This document shows, one piece after another, positions 33,427-41,496 of a stretch of DNA of 44,547 nucleotides; positions within the stretch are counted from its first letter, which is position 1, and every line of letters begins with the position of its first letter. The position numbers and the translations under genes were made by a program. The notes beneath the pieces are model-generated. The model had not been told where the DNA came from, made no database searches, and saw only the letters and a program-made list of their open reading frames with translations. Origin of the DNA: an uncultured Chthonomonas sp. (GTDB lineage Bacteria; Armatimonadota; Chthonomonadetes; Chthonomonadales; Chthonomonadaceae); the NCBI GenBank assembly GCA_903859705.1, contig CAIONQ010000147.1, positions 1-44,547 on the forward strand, written 5' to 3'.

Positions 33427-35274
33427 ATGAATAACACATTTGCCAGGCTGAGATTACCGGGGCTGGCGGCAACGCTTGCCGTTTGCACGCTGCTGGGGCC
33501 ACCGGCAAGCGCACAGGCACCGTCGTTCTCGCCTAAGTCTATCTATAATGAAATTGCGTATCTCGCCTCCGATAAGCTGAAGGGCCGAGATACGGGCGAG
33601 CAGGGTAACCGCGATGCGGCGCAGTTTATTGCCCGCGAGTTTGCCAGGAGCGGCCTGAAACCGCTGGGCACCGGGGCTCAGAATGACGCTGCCGCATCGG
33701 TGGACGCTTCTGGTTTCTACCAGCCATTTACGTTTCTCGCCGGGCACCAGGTCGGCACAAAGTCCAGCCTGATAGTAAAAGCGCAGAGTGGCCCGGGAAC
33801 GGCAGCCAAATCTGGCACAGATTTTATTCCGGCAGGCATCTCTGGGTTCGGCCATGCCGAAGGGCAGGTTGTGTTTGCGGGCTACGGCATCCACGCACCT
33901 GCAGCAGGGCATGATGATTTTGCCGGTATTGATGTTAAGGGCAAAGTAATCCTGATTCTGGGCGGAGCCCCCACCGAGAACCCACACGAGGCCACATATG
34001 CCTATGGTTCGCTGTTTCGAAAAGCCTCAGCAGCCTTTGATCTGGGTGTAAAAGCCATTTTGGTATACAACCCCAAGGATACGGAGCTTAAGGCAACGCG
34101 CTTTGAGTACAGGCAGAACGATGATTCTGCCGTGCCAGTGCTTCGACTCAGCCGCAGTTTTGCAGAAGGCCTGCTGGCAAAAGCTGGTGCATCTGCCCTG
34201 CCCGCAGCCACAACGGGTGGCAAAATTGGCGCTACGGCGCTCCCGCTTAATGTTAAGCTGTATGCCGATATTCAGAAGATTACACGCACCACAGCCAACA
34301 TTGTTGGCATGGTGGAAGGCTCCGACCCCGCTCTGAAAGATCAGGTAGTAGTGGTTGGCGGGCACATGGATCACCTTGGCATGGGCAGCCCGTATTCGCT
34401 CTCCCGCGAAGAGGGGCCTGCTGTACACCACGGTGCCGATGACAACGCCTCTGGCGCTACCGGCGTTATGGAGCTGGCGCGCTACTTTGGGCATGGCGGC
34501 AAACCGGGCGGTCCCCGGCCAAAGCGCTCCATGGTGTTCATCTGCTTCACTGGCGAAGAGCTGGGCCTTTACGGCTCAGAGTGGTATGTTAAGCATCCAA
34601 TCATTCCGCTGGAAAACACGGTAGCTATGCTCAACATGGATATGATTGGTAGGCTGCGTGAAGATAAGCTCACCATCATAGGTATTGAATCGGCGCCCAC
34701 CTTCACCGCATTACTCAATGAGCAGAATGTGGGCCTGGGCCTGAATATTGCAAAAAGCGGCGGCGATTTTGGCGGCGGCAGCGATCACGAGTCGTTTGAT
34801 AATCATCAGATTCCCGTGCTGTTTTTCTTTACTGGCACGCATGCCGATTACCACACTCCCACTGATACAGTTGATAAAATCAACTGCGAAGGTGAGGCAA
34901 AGGTGCTTACGCTAGTTGCGAAGTGCGCACAACAGATTGCCGATACGGCGGCACGCCCTGTTTACCACAAGGCCGAGAAGGCAACACAATCTCGAGGTGG
35001 CTTTGGGGTTTACTTTGGCTCTGTGCCAGATTATGCAGCACAGGTAGAGGGCGTTCAGCTAAACGCAGTGCGTGCTGGCAGCCCCTCGGCAAAGGCCGGA
35101 CTGTTGCCCGGCGATATCATCATCAAGTTCGGAGATAGAACCATCCGCAACGTGAATGATTACACGTATGCCCTGCAGGATCACAAACCGGGCGATGTGG
35201 TGCAGCTTAAGGTTAAGCGCGGTGCCGAGGTCTTAACGCTTACCGCAACGCTGGCGGCTCGCCCACAACAGTAA
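33427..35274 (+). CDS. Secreted M28-family zinc peptidase with PA-like insert and C-terminal PDZ domain
   Basis: ATG 33427 with GAGGTGA directly upstream; 615 aa. A signal peptide ends near PPASAQA. Residues ~140-280 resemble a protease-associated insert (FAGYGIHAPAAGHDD, GKVILILGGAP). The M28 core (~315-510) has all five zinc ligands: GGHMDHLG, GADDNASG, TGEELGLYG, NMDMIG and DYHTPTDT. A PDZ domain closes the protein (about 525-610; VRAGSPSAKAGLLPGDIIIKF). It is expected in the periplasm or outside and to act as an aminopeptidase. It sits 92 bases after surE, same strand. Confidence 0.92.
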   Translation: MNNTFARLRLPGLAATLAVCTLLGPPASAQAPSFSPKSIYNEIAYLASDKLKGRDTGEQGNRDAAQFIAREFARSGLKPLGTGAQNDAAASVDASGFYQPFTFLAGHQVGTKSSLIVKAQSGPGTAAKSGTDFIPAGISGFGHAEGQVVFAGYGIHAPAAGHDDFAGIDVKGKVILILGGAPTENPHEATYAYGSLFRKASAAFDLGVKAILVYNPKDTELKATRFEYRQNDDSAVPVLRLSRSFAEGLLAKAGASALPAATTGGKIGATALPLNVKLYADIQKITRTTANIVGMVEGSDPALKDQVVVVGGHMDHLGMGSPYSLSREEGPAVHHGADDNASGATGVMELARYFGHGGKPGGPRPKRSMVFICFTGEELGLYGSEWYVKHPIIPLENTVAMLNMDMIGRLREDKLTIIGIESAPTFTALLNEQNVGLGLNIAKSGGDFGGGSDHESFDNHQIPVLFFFTGTHADYHTPTDTVDKINCEGEAKVLTLVAKCAQQIADTAARPVYHKAEKATQSRGGFGVYFGSVPDYAAQVEGVQLNAVRAGSPSAKAGLLPGDIIIKFGDRTIRNVNDYTYALQDHKPGDVVQLKVKRGAEVLTLTATLAARPQQ

Positions 35275-35294
35275 ACACTCGTGGGTTTACACAA

Positions 35295-35343
35295 GCATAC
35301 AGGCGGGCGCTCGGTTTACGGGCGCCCGCCTGTATGCGTTTTT
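35295..35343 (+). terminator. Strong terminator after the M28 peptidase
   Basis: A perfect 16-bp stem (35295-35310 with 35322-35337) and T run 35339-35343. The next promoter begins only nine bases later. Confidence 0.92.
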
Positions 35344-35351
35344 GGGTTGGC

Positions 35352-35381
35352 TTGACCCCTTGTTACCCCAGCCCGTATACT
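35352..35381 (+). promoter_or_regulatory. Promoter directly abutting the pcnA-like start codon
   Basis: TTGACC (35352-35357), 18 bases, TATACT (35376-35381). The ATG begins at 35388, six bases after the -10, exactly where transcription should start. This predicts a leaderless mRNA. Confidence 0.75.
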
Positions 35382-35387
35382 TGTGAC

Positions 35388-36803
35388 ATGAGCTTTGCAG
35401 AGTTTTCCAGCGAAAATACTGTTTCTAATGAGGCGCTTCATCGCCTTCGTGAGGCAACGCGTGGCACCCGGTATGAAGGCAACCTGTACCTTGTTGGGGG
35501 GGCTCTGCGAGATAGGGCGCTGGGCCTGCCGCACGGTGCCGATCTGGACCTTGTGTTGGTGGGAAGCGCGGTAGAGCTGGCGGAGTTTCTGTTTCACCGT
35601 GGCCTCTCTACGCACTACCCGGTTTTGTATCCCCGGTTCGGTACCGCTATGATTCATATTGCCTGCGCGGGTGGCACCGGCGTAGATGTAGAGCTGGTAA
35701 CGGCACGCTCTGAGAGTTACACTCCCGATTCTCGCAAGCCAGATGTGGTGCCCGGCACGCTGGAAGAGGATATTTTTCGGCGGGATTTTACCATTAACAC
35801 CCTGGCAGAAAACCTGCATAGCGGCGAATTGCTGGATATCACTGGCAGGGGAATGCGCGATCTGTTGAGTGGTATTATCCGTACGCCGGTAGAGCCGCAG
35901 GTAACGTTTTTTGATGATCCGTTAAGAATGCTGCGTGCCGTGCGTTTCGCCGCACGCTTTGAGTTTGAAATTGAGGCGAATACCTGGGCCTCTATTCAGC
36001 GGGAGGCGCGGAGGCTGGCTCCGCCGCAAATCGCTTTTGAGCGTATTCGAGAAGAGTTTGATAAGATTGCCCTGCTGCCGGGGCCACGTTTTCGTAAGGG
36101 GATGGAGCTGCTGCTCAGCAGCGGTTTAATGGAGATGTTTCTGCCAGAGATGCTTCCCATGATAGGTTGCACGCAGGGCAGCTGGCACCAGCATGATGTG
36201 TGGCAGCACACGCTGCTTGCACTGGAATCTTTGCCGGCAAGTGCGCCGCTGGAAGCCAGGCTGGGCCTGTTATGGCACGATATTGGCAAACCGCCCACCC
36301 GCACCGAAGATGCGGCCGGTGTGCACTTCTACGGCCACCCGGGGGTGGGGGCAGAGATGGTGAGAACCATCATGAATCGGCTTAAGTTCAGCAATGATGA
36401 AATTCGAGATACGGTAGCGATTGTTAAACAGCACATGCGCCTTGGGGAGTACCGGCCAGAGTGGGATGACCCTGCTGTGCGCCGCATGATTCGTGATACG
36501 CATGGCGTGCTGGATTCGCTGTTTGTTGTAACAGGCTGCGATACCGCCGCCACACAGATGCCAGAGGAAAAGAGGCCGGATCTGGAGGCCCTGCAGGCCA
36601 GGGTGCGGGCCCTTATCAGCGCCGTTACCATCGATAGCCCATTGAATGGGGATGAGATTATGCGCCTTACCGGCACGGGGCCGGGGCTACACTTAAAGCA
36701 GGCAAAAGAGATGCTTACCAATGCCGTAATTGATGGCAGGTTGCAGCAAACCGATGTGGAGGGTGCAGCACAGATGCTGCTGGAGTGGTGGGCGGCACGC
36801 TAA
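35388..36803 (+). CDS. CCA tRNA nucleotidyltransferase / poly(A) polymerase family protein with HD domain
   Basis: ATG 35388 is chosen because a good promoter ends six bases upstream; the in-frame ATG at 35334 lies in the terminator. 471 aa. The class II nucleotidyltransferase head has GGALRDRALG and the catalytic D52-x-D54 (ADLDLV). The neck carries DDPLRMLRAVRFAARF and ERIREEFDKI. An HD domain follows (H297-D298 in LLWHDIGKPP, plus GHPGVGAEMV). The family adds CCA to tRNA or poly(A) to RNA; the HD domain suggests phosphodiesterase/phosphatase activity on the 2',3'-cyclic or phosphorylated ends. Which of these it does cannot be told by eye. Confidence 0.92.
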   Translation: MSFAEFSSENTVSNEALHRLREATRGTRYEGNLYLVGGALRDRALGLPHGADLDLVLVGSAVELAEFLFHRGLSTHYPVLYPRFGTAMIHIACAGGTGVDVELVTARSESYTPDSRKPDVVPGTLEEDIFRRDFTINTLAENLHSGELLDITGRGMRDLLSGIIRTPVEPQVTFFDDPLRMLRAVRFAARFEFEIEANTWASIQREARRLAPPQIAFERIREEFDKIALLPGPRFRKGMELLLSSGLMEMFLPEMLPMIGCTQGSWHQHDVWQHTLLALESLPASAPLEARLGLLWHDIGKPPTRTEDAAGVHFYGHPGVGAEMVRTIMNRLKFSNDEIRDTVAIVKQHMRLGEYRPEWDDPAVRRMIRDTHGVLDSLFVVTGCDTAATQMPEEKRPDLEALQARVRALISAVTIDSPLNGDEIMRLTGTGPGLHLKQAKEMLTNAVIDGRLQQTDVEGAAQMLLEWWAAR

Positions 36804-36823
36804 AACCGTGTGCCCTATAAACA

Positions 36824-38197
36824 CTATTCTGTCTCTAGCTTTGTTGGCTCAGCAGTTCTGGCCTCCATGCGCTTCTTAATGCGGGATTCGGCACCCTCTT
36901 CGCCGGGTTCATAAAACGGCAGGCCCTTTACTCCCTCCGGCAAGTAGCTTTGCTCTACCCAGTTGCCAGGAAAATCGTGGGGGTACAGGTAGTCTTTGCC
37001 GTGCCCCATCTTTTTGCCGCCAGCATACGCCGCAGATCGCAAATGCAGGGGTACGCGCTGCACGCCATTGTTCTTTACCTCTTCCATGGCGCGGCCAATG
37101 GCCACCGTTGCAGTGTTGCTTTTGGAAGCGGCCGCCAGGTAAATAACCGTCTGGCTTAAGGTAAGCTGTGCCTCTGGCAGGCCAACAAACATCACGGCCT
37201 GCGCAGCCGCATTTGCCAGCACCAGCGCCATGGGGTCTGCATTGCCAATGTCTTCACTGGCAAGTATCACCAGGCGGCGGGCAATAAACTTAATGTCTTC
37301 CCCCGCAAGCAGCATCTTTGCAAGCCAGTACAAAGCCGCATCCGGGTCTGAACCTCGCAGAGATTTGATAAATGCGGAGATGGTATCGTAATGCTCATCG
37401 CCGGTTTTGTCGTAGCCAAGCTGGCGTTCCTGTGCGGCCTCTTCGGCCAGAACAAGTGTAATGCGTTGGTTGCCCTCTTCGTCTGGCACGGCTGCAAGCG
37501 CCGCCGATTCCAGGGCTCCCAGTGCCGAACGTGCATCGCCGCCGGCAATCGCTGCCAGGTGATCTAGCGCCTCGGTATCCGCCGTTAACCCCTTGCCGCC
37601 AAGCCCGCGCTCCTCATCGTTCAGAGCACGCAGCAACAGGTCTCTAATGGCCTCATCGGTGAGCTTCTCCAGCCGAAACAGGCGTGAGCGGGATAGCAAG
37701 GGTGCATTTACTTCAAAGTAGGGGTTTTCTGTAGTGGCGCCTATCAGGGCAACGGTGCCATCCTCTACATGGGGCAGAAGGGCATCCTGCTGGGCTTTAT
37801 TCCACCTATGAATCTCATCTACAAACAGAATGGTTTTCTTGCGGAATTTGGTGCGGCGTTCTTTTGCGGCGGCAATCACCTGCCGAATATCTGCAACCCC
37901 GCTGGTTACGGCGCTATAGTTTTCAAAGTGCGCGCGCGTAGAGTTGGCGATAATCTGGGCCAGGGTAGATTTGCCGCTGCCGGGTGGCCCCCACAAAATC
38001 AGCGAGGTGATGTGGTCGTTTTCAATGGCACGGCGCAAAAGTGTTCCCGGGCCAACCAAAGATTCTTGCCCGGCATACTCTTCCAGGGTTCGGGGGCGCA
38101 TACGCGCGGCAAGTGGGGCACCGGGATCGCCCGTGGAGGATGGCCTCATAAATGGGTCGGCATGTTCTTCATCAAATAGGTCCATGCATGCATCCAT
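36824..38197 (-). CDS. rarA: Replication-associated recombination protein RarA (MgsA), AAA+ ATPase
   Basis: 457 aa. Walker A GPPGSGKST, Walker B ILFVDEIHRW, sensor 1 IGATTENPYFEV, the AAA+ arginine finger region LLSRSRLFRL, and the helical C-terminal oligomerisation domain (GMVLANAAAQAVMF-like, ending with YLYPHDFPGNW). These are specific to RarA/MgsA/WRNIP1. It acts at stalled replication forks in the cytoplasm. The ATG at 38197 is used; 38185 (MDLFDEEH) is the alternative. Neither has a Shine-Dalgarno, while a -10-like TATGCT sits five bases ahead of 38197, again suggesting a leaderless mRNA. Confidence 0.95.
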   Translation of the reverse strand: MDACMDLFDEEHADPFMRPSSTGDPGAPLAARMRPRTLEEYAGQESLVGPGTLLRRAIENDHITSLILWGPPGSGKSTLAQIIANSTRAHFENYSAVTSGVADIRQVIAAAKERRTKFRKKTILFVDEIHRWNKAQQDALLPHVEDGTVALIGATTENPYFEVNAPLLSRSRLFRLEKLTDEAIRDLLLRALNDEERGLGGKGLTADTEALDHLAAIAGGDARSALGALESAALAAVPDEEGNQRITLVLAEEAAQERQLGYDKTGDEHYDTISAFIKSLRGSDPDAALYWLAKMLLAGEDIKFIARRLVILASEDIGNADPMALVLANAAAQAVMFVGLPEAQLTLSQTVIYLAAASKSNTATVAIGRAMEEVKNNGVQRVPLHLRSAAYAGGKKMGHGKDYLYPHDFPGNWVEQSYLPEGVKGLPFYEPGEEGAESRIKKRMEARTAEPTKLETE

Positions 38198-38202
38198 CCA
38201 TT

Positions 38203-38208
38203 AGCATA
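38203..38208 (-). promoter_or_regulatory. -10-like element abutting the rarA start
   Basis: TATGCT on the minus strand (38208-38203) ends five bases before the ATG at 38197. No -35 of good quality is visible. Confidence 0.35.
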
Positions 38209-38227
38209 ACTCGGGGGCAAGAACGTG

Positions 38228-38252
38228 GGCCGCGCAGTGGCCGTGCGCGGCC
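38228..38252 (-). terminator. Hairpin after the cyclophilin pair
   Basis: A perfect 9-bp GC stem (38228-38236 with 38244-38252) ten bases past the cyclophilin stop on the minus strand. The T run is poor, so termination may be partial. Confidence 0.5.
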
Positions 38253-38262
38253 GCAAGGCCTT

Positions 38263-38919
38263 TTACCGAAGCACTTTGCCGCGCGTGCCCTTAACTTCCA
38301 GCTCGGCCTCGCTTGTTACGATTCTAATGGAGGTTATTCTATCGCCCTGATTGATCTTATCCAGAACACTCAGGCCGGAGATTACCTTGCCGAATGCCGT
38401 GTAAGCGCCGTAGTTCTCCTGATTATCGGTGAGATTAAAGAAGAACACACAATCGCCTGCATCAATGTTGGCGCGCGGGTGCTGTAGGCCCAGCGTGCCT
38501 CTATCGTGATCGTATCCCGGTTCCAGTGGTACTGTAGAGCCAGAGCTCCCTGCGCCCAGAGCGTACTTTTCTGCTATCTGCAGTTCAGAAAGTCCCGCCA
38601 GTTTTGCGCCGTTAAAGGATTTGCTTTTGGGATCTCCTGTTGATGCCATGAACCCCTTTACTACGCTATGAAACAGCACATGATCGTAGAAGTGGCGCTT
38701 TACCAGGGCGATAAAGTGGGCTGTAGTTTTGGGCGTTTTTTGCCGAAACAGCTCAGCAATAACCACACCACGCTTCTCAATTTCTATGCGCACACGTGGC
38801 GGCGGTGCTGGCGGCGTGTGCGTTTGCGCCCGGCGTTGTGCGCCAGAGCAAATCGGCAGCAGGGCTGCCGTTGCCGAAATAGAGATCAGAGTGATGTGTT
38901 TTAGCGGGAAACGGGTCAT
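38263..38919 (-). CDS. Exported cyclophilin-like protein with degenerate PPIase active site
   Basis: ATG 38919, 17 bases after the stop of the previous cyclophilin; 218 aa. A signal peptide (about 1-27) and a His/Pro-rich linker precede the cyclophilin fold: FHSVVKGFMASTGDP, SSGSTVPLEPGYDHDRGTLG, GDCVFFFNL, YTAFGKVISG. In active cyclophilins the first motif is FHRV-x3-FM-x-QGGD; here the catalytic Arg is Ser and the Gln is Ser. The product is therefore probably a folded but weakly or non-catalytic cyclophilin, for instance a chaperone or binding protein. It is co-transcribed with the active-looking cyclophilin upstream. Confidence 0.88.
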   Translation of the reverse strand: MTRFPLKHITLISISATAALLPICSGAQRRAQTHTPPAPPPRVRIEIEKRGVVIAELFRQKTPKTTAHFIALVKRHFYDHVLFHSVVKGFMASTGDPKSKSFNGAKLAGLSELQIAEKYALGAGSSGSTVPLEPGYDHDRGTLGLQHPRANIDAGDCVFFFNLTDNQENYGAYTAFGKVISGLSVLDKINQGDRITSIRIVTSEAELEVKGTRGKVLR

Positions 38920-38936
38920 CTAATGCGCTCGCAGTT

Positions 38937-39620
38937 TTACGGAATCGTGAAGTTGATAATGCGATCGCCTACACGCAGATCGTTTAGCTGATCCTGGTTG
39001 GATACAATCCTGCCGAATATGCAGTAGTTTCCATCCAGGCCATGGTTGGATTCCGTGTTGATGTAGAACTGAGAATCGCCGGTGTTTTCCTGAGCAGAGC
39101 GTGCCAGCCCAATGGAGTACTTATCGTGCGGCAGCTTGATCTCCAGCGGAACAAAACCGGTGCCAGAGCCGTGAGTACCTACGTTCTTGGTGCTGAACGT
39201 AGTTGGATCTGCATTGATGGTTTCCGGGTCGCCCATCTGTACCAGGTTGAGGCCCTTGTTCTCATACCGATGGATTTTAACTCCCGTATAGAAGTTCTTC
39301 TTTATCAGGGCGGTAAAGTGCTCCACTGTTTGCGGTGCTGCAGATGGGTAGAACTCTACCTGCATCGGCTTCTTGCCCATAAAGGTGAGGGTACCTTTTA
39401 CAACGCCAGCAGCCTTTACCTTTTCAAACGCATCGCCAGATTTATCAAGAGAGGCCTTCATTTGTTCCATATGAGCCTCGTCTTTCTCTTTTGCGGCTCT
39501 CTCTTTTTCCAGCTCAAGTTCAGCCGGGGGCAAATCGCCGCCCGGGTGCAATTTGCTGGCACCCATGCTTACCAGAATCGCCAGGCCAACAAGGCCCAAA
39601 AGTGCGAGAAACGTTCGCAT
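38937..39620 (-). CDS. Exported/membrane-anchored cyclophilin-type peptidyl-prolyl isomerase
   Basis: ATG 39620 (MRTFLALLGLVGLAILVSMG) with AGGAG nine bases upstream; 227 aa. The first ~20 residues are a signal or anchor. A charged, Glu/Lys-rich helical linker (about 32-68) follows. The cyclophilin domain keeps the catalytic Arg and Gln (KIHRYENKGLNLVQMGDP), and the SQFYI and LDGNYCIFGRI blocks. It should act in the periplasm or at the membrane. A strong promoter lies about 120 bases upstream and the degenerate paralog follows directly, giving a two-gene operon. Confidence 0.92.
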   Translation of the reverse strand: MRTFLALLGLVGLAILVSMGASKLHPGGDLPPAELELEKERAAKEKDEAHMEQMKASLDKSGDAFEKVKAAGVVKGTLTFMGKKPMQVEFYPSAAPQTVEHFTALIKKNFYTGVKIHRYENKGLNLVQMGDPETINADPTTFSTKNVGTHGSGTGFVPLEIKLPHDKYSIGLARSAQENTGDSQFYINTESNHGLDGNYCIFGRIVSNQDQLNDLRVGDRIINFTIP

Positions 39621-39746
39621 AAATAGAAACTCCTGCAGCGCGCCCTGCAGCAGTTCTGCGGGCGGCGCACACCATTGTATTGTGTGACCTGTGAAAAATT
39701 GCCAATAGCTGAGATTGCGCACGGCTAAAAGGGGCGATACGCTTCG

Positions 39747-39776
39747 ATTCTACACAGCGTATACGGAGTTTGTCAA
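39747..39776 (-). promoter_or_regulatory. Strong promoter for the cyclophilin operon
   Basis: On the minus strand a perfect TTGACA (39776-39771), 18 bases and TAGAAT (39752-39747). Start predicted near 39740. Confidence 0.85.
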
Positions 39777-39808
39777 ACCAAATGACGCCCGCCATCGGCG
39801 CTATTTGG

Positions 39809-40960
39809 TTAATTATCCAGTGCAGTGGGGCGTGCCCGTATAATCACCGGGATATCCAGCTCTGTTCGCGAAGAGGGCCTTGCAACATGCACTATGCATT
39901 TGTCGCCAATGCTGGTTTGCTGAATCGCTTCCTGCACATCGCGCTCATCCCCAATGGGTTTGCCATCGATTGAAAGAATTACATCGTTCTGAAGCACACC
40001 GGATGCGCTGGCGGGGCTGCCCGGAAACACGCGGGTAACCAGGATGCCGCGTTCGGCCGGCAGATGCATGGAGGAGATTACGGAGGTGGGCACTGTTCCA
40101 TATCGTATTCCCAGCCAGGGCCGGCTACGTGGCAATGAGTGTGCTTTGCCATCCACAATTATTTCGCGTGCAACGCGCCGCACGGTGTTTACAGGCAACG
40201 CAAAGCCCAGGCCAATGCTTCCCCCGTTGGGGCCGGAGCTGAGGATGGCCGTGTTAATGCCTATAAGCTGACCATTGATGTTTGCCAGAGCACCGCCGGA
40301 GTTACCACGGTTTATGGCCGCATCGGTTTGGATTGCACCATCAATACTTCGGCCTTCTTCTACCTGAAGGTTGTGCCGGTTGAGGGCAGATATTACGCCC
40401 AGGGTGGTGGTGGATCCCAGGCCGAGAGGGTTGCCAACGGCAATCGACCATTCGCCAACCTGCAGCCTGTCAGAATCGCCCAGTTCAGCAACAGGCAGGC
40501 CGGAGGCATCTACACGCACCACTGCCAGGTCGTTGATTGGGTCCGAGCCAATAAGATGCGCGTAGTACCAGGCACCGCTTGGGAGCGTAACGCGAATCCG
40601 TTTGGCACCATCAATTACGTGGTTGTTGGTAACAATGTAGCCATCCGCAGTTATGATAACGCCGGAGCCTTTGCCTCGCACTTCTGGCTCAACAAACATC
40701 GAGCCCGCCATATCATCCTGAGATGCGCGGCCAACTGTATCGATGTTTACCACGGCTGGTTCAATATGCTTAACGGCATTTACAATGCGGTTATCGCCAA
40801 CTTCAGTGCCAATGGCTGGCCTATCCAGCACGGAAAGGGCGCGCTTCTTTGCTTCTGGCAGGGGGGCATACGGGTGTGTAAGCACCCGCAGCGTTACCGC
40901 ACCAAGGCAAAGACCGGTGATGAAAATAACGATGGGCCCCACCGATTTCTTTTTCAGCAA
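39809..40960 (-). CDS. HtrA/DegP-type serine protease with PDZ domain
   Basis: TTG start at 40960 with GGAG about seven bases upstream; 383 aa. An N-terminal membrane anchor (about 9-28) is followed by the trypsin-like domain with the triad H114 (TNNHVIDGA), D144 (NDLAVVRVD) and S221 (NRGNSGGAL). One PDZ domain is at about 285-375 (VFPGSPASASGVLQNDVILS). The single PDZ and N-terminal anchor match DegS/HtrA-like forms rather than DegP. DegS-type proteases cut anti-sigma factors, so it could act on the ZAS anti-sigma at 15195, but that is only inference. It follows ribH by 38 bases and may share its transcript. Confidence 0.93.
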   Translation of the reverse strand: MLKKKSVGPIVIFITGLCLGAVTLRVLTHPYAPLPEAKKRALSVLDRPAIGTEVGDNRIVNAVKHIEPAVVNIDTVGRASQDDMAGSMFVEPEVRGKGSGVIITADGYIVTNNHVIDGAKRIRVTLPSGAWYYAHLIGSDPINDLAVVRVDASGLPVAELGDSDRLQVGEWSIAVGNPLGLGSTTTLGVISALNRHNLQVEEGRSIDGAIQTDAAINRGNSGGALANINGQLIGINTAILSSGPNGGSIGLGFALPVNTVRRVAREIIVDGKAHSLPRSRPWLGIRYGTVPTSVISSMHLPAERGILVTRVFPGSPASASGVLQNDVILSIDGKPIGDERDVQEAIQQTSIGDKCIVHVARPSSRTELDIPVIIRARPTALDN

Positions 40961-40998
40961 CTATTGGCTCCGATCCAGTACTGGCAGCAGTTTCAGGT

Positions 40999-41472
40999 TC
41001 AGGCGCGCAGCTGCTTTAGCAGGCTTGCCATTTCCACGGCCACTATGGCCGCTTCGGCACCCTTGTTTCCGGCTTTGGAGCCGGCTCGTTCTATGGCCTG
41101 CTCTATGCTTTCGGTGGTTATAACGCCAAATGCAACGGGCACTCCGGTCTGCATCATAACGCTGGAGATGCCAGAGGTTACGGCCCCGGCAATGTGATCA
41201 TAGTGGGTGGTGGCACCCCGGATCACCGCGCCAAGCGCAACAATGCCATCGTACTTGCGGCTGCAGGCCATTGCCTGCACGGCAACCGGTATTTCAAAGC
41301 TACCGGGTACGTGCGCAACCGTTATATCTGCCTCGGCGGCGCCATGGCGGCGCAGGGCATCTAGCGCGCCTTCTAGCAGGGCCTTTGTAATGAACTCGTT
41401 CCAGCGGCTCACCACAATGCCAATCTTAAGTCCTGCGGCATTCAGGCCGCCTTCCACTCTGTTTTCAGCCAT
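40999..41472 (-). CDS. ribH: 6,7-dimethyl-8-ribityllumazine synthase
   Basis: ATG 41472 with AAAGGA close upstream; 157 aa, standard. Signature blocks [36 protein letters not shown] (with the catalytic His) and VAFGVITTE are all present. It condenses the DHBP four-carbon unit with the ribityl pyrimidine to make the riboflavin precursor. It lies 24 bases after ribBA, so the two are one operon. The ribD and ribE partners are not in the window. Confidence 0.97.
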   Translation of the reverse strand: MAENRVEGGLNAAGLKIGIVVSRWNEFITKALLEGALDALRRHGAAEADITVAHVPGSFEIPVAVQAMACSRKYDGIVALGAVIRGATTHYDHIAGAVTSGISSVMMQTGVPVAFGVITTESIEQAIERAGSKAGNKGAEAAIVAVEMASLLKQLRA

Positions 41473-41496
41473 TTCGGTCCTTTTAAATGTCGGATG

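Noticed and set aside
40139-41197. A 352-codon plus-strand open frame across htrA and ribH
   Set aside because: Antisense to two well-identified genes; no start signal.
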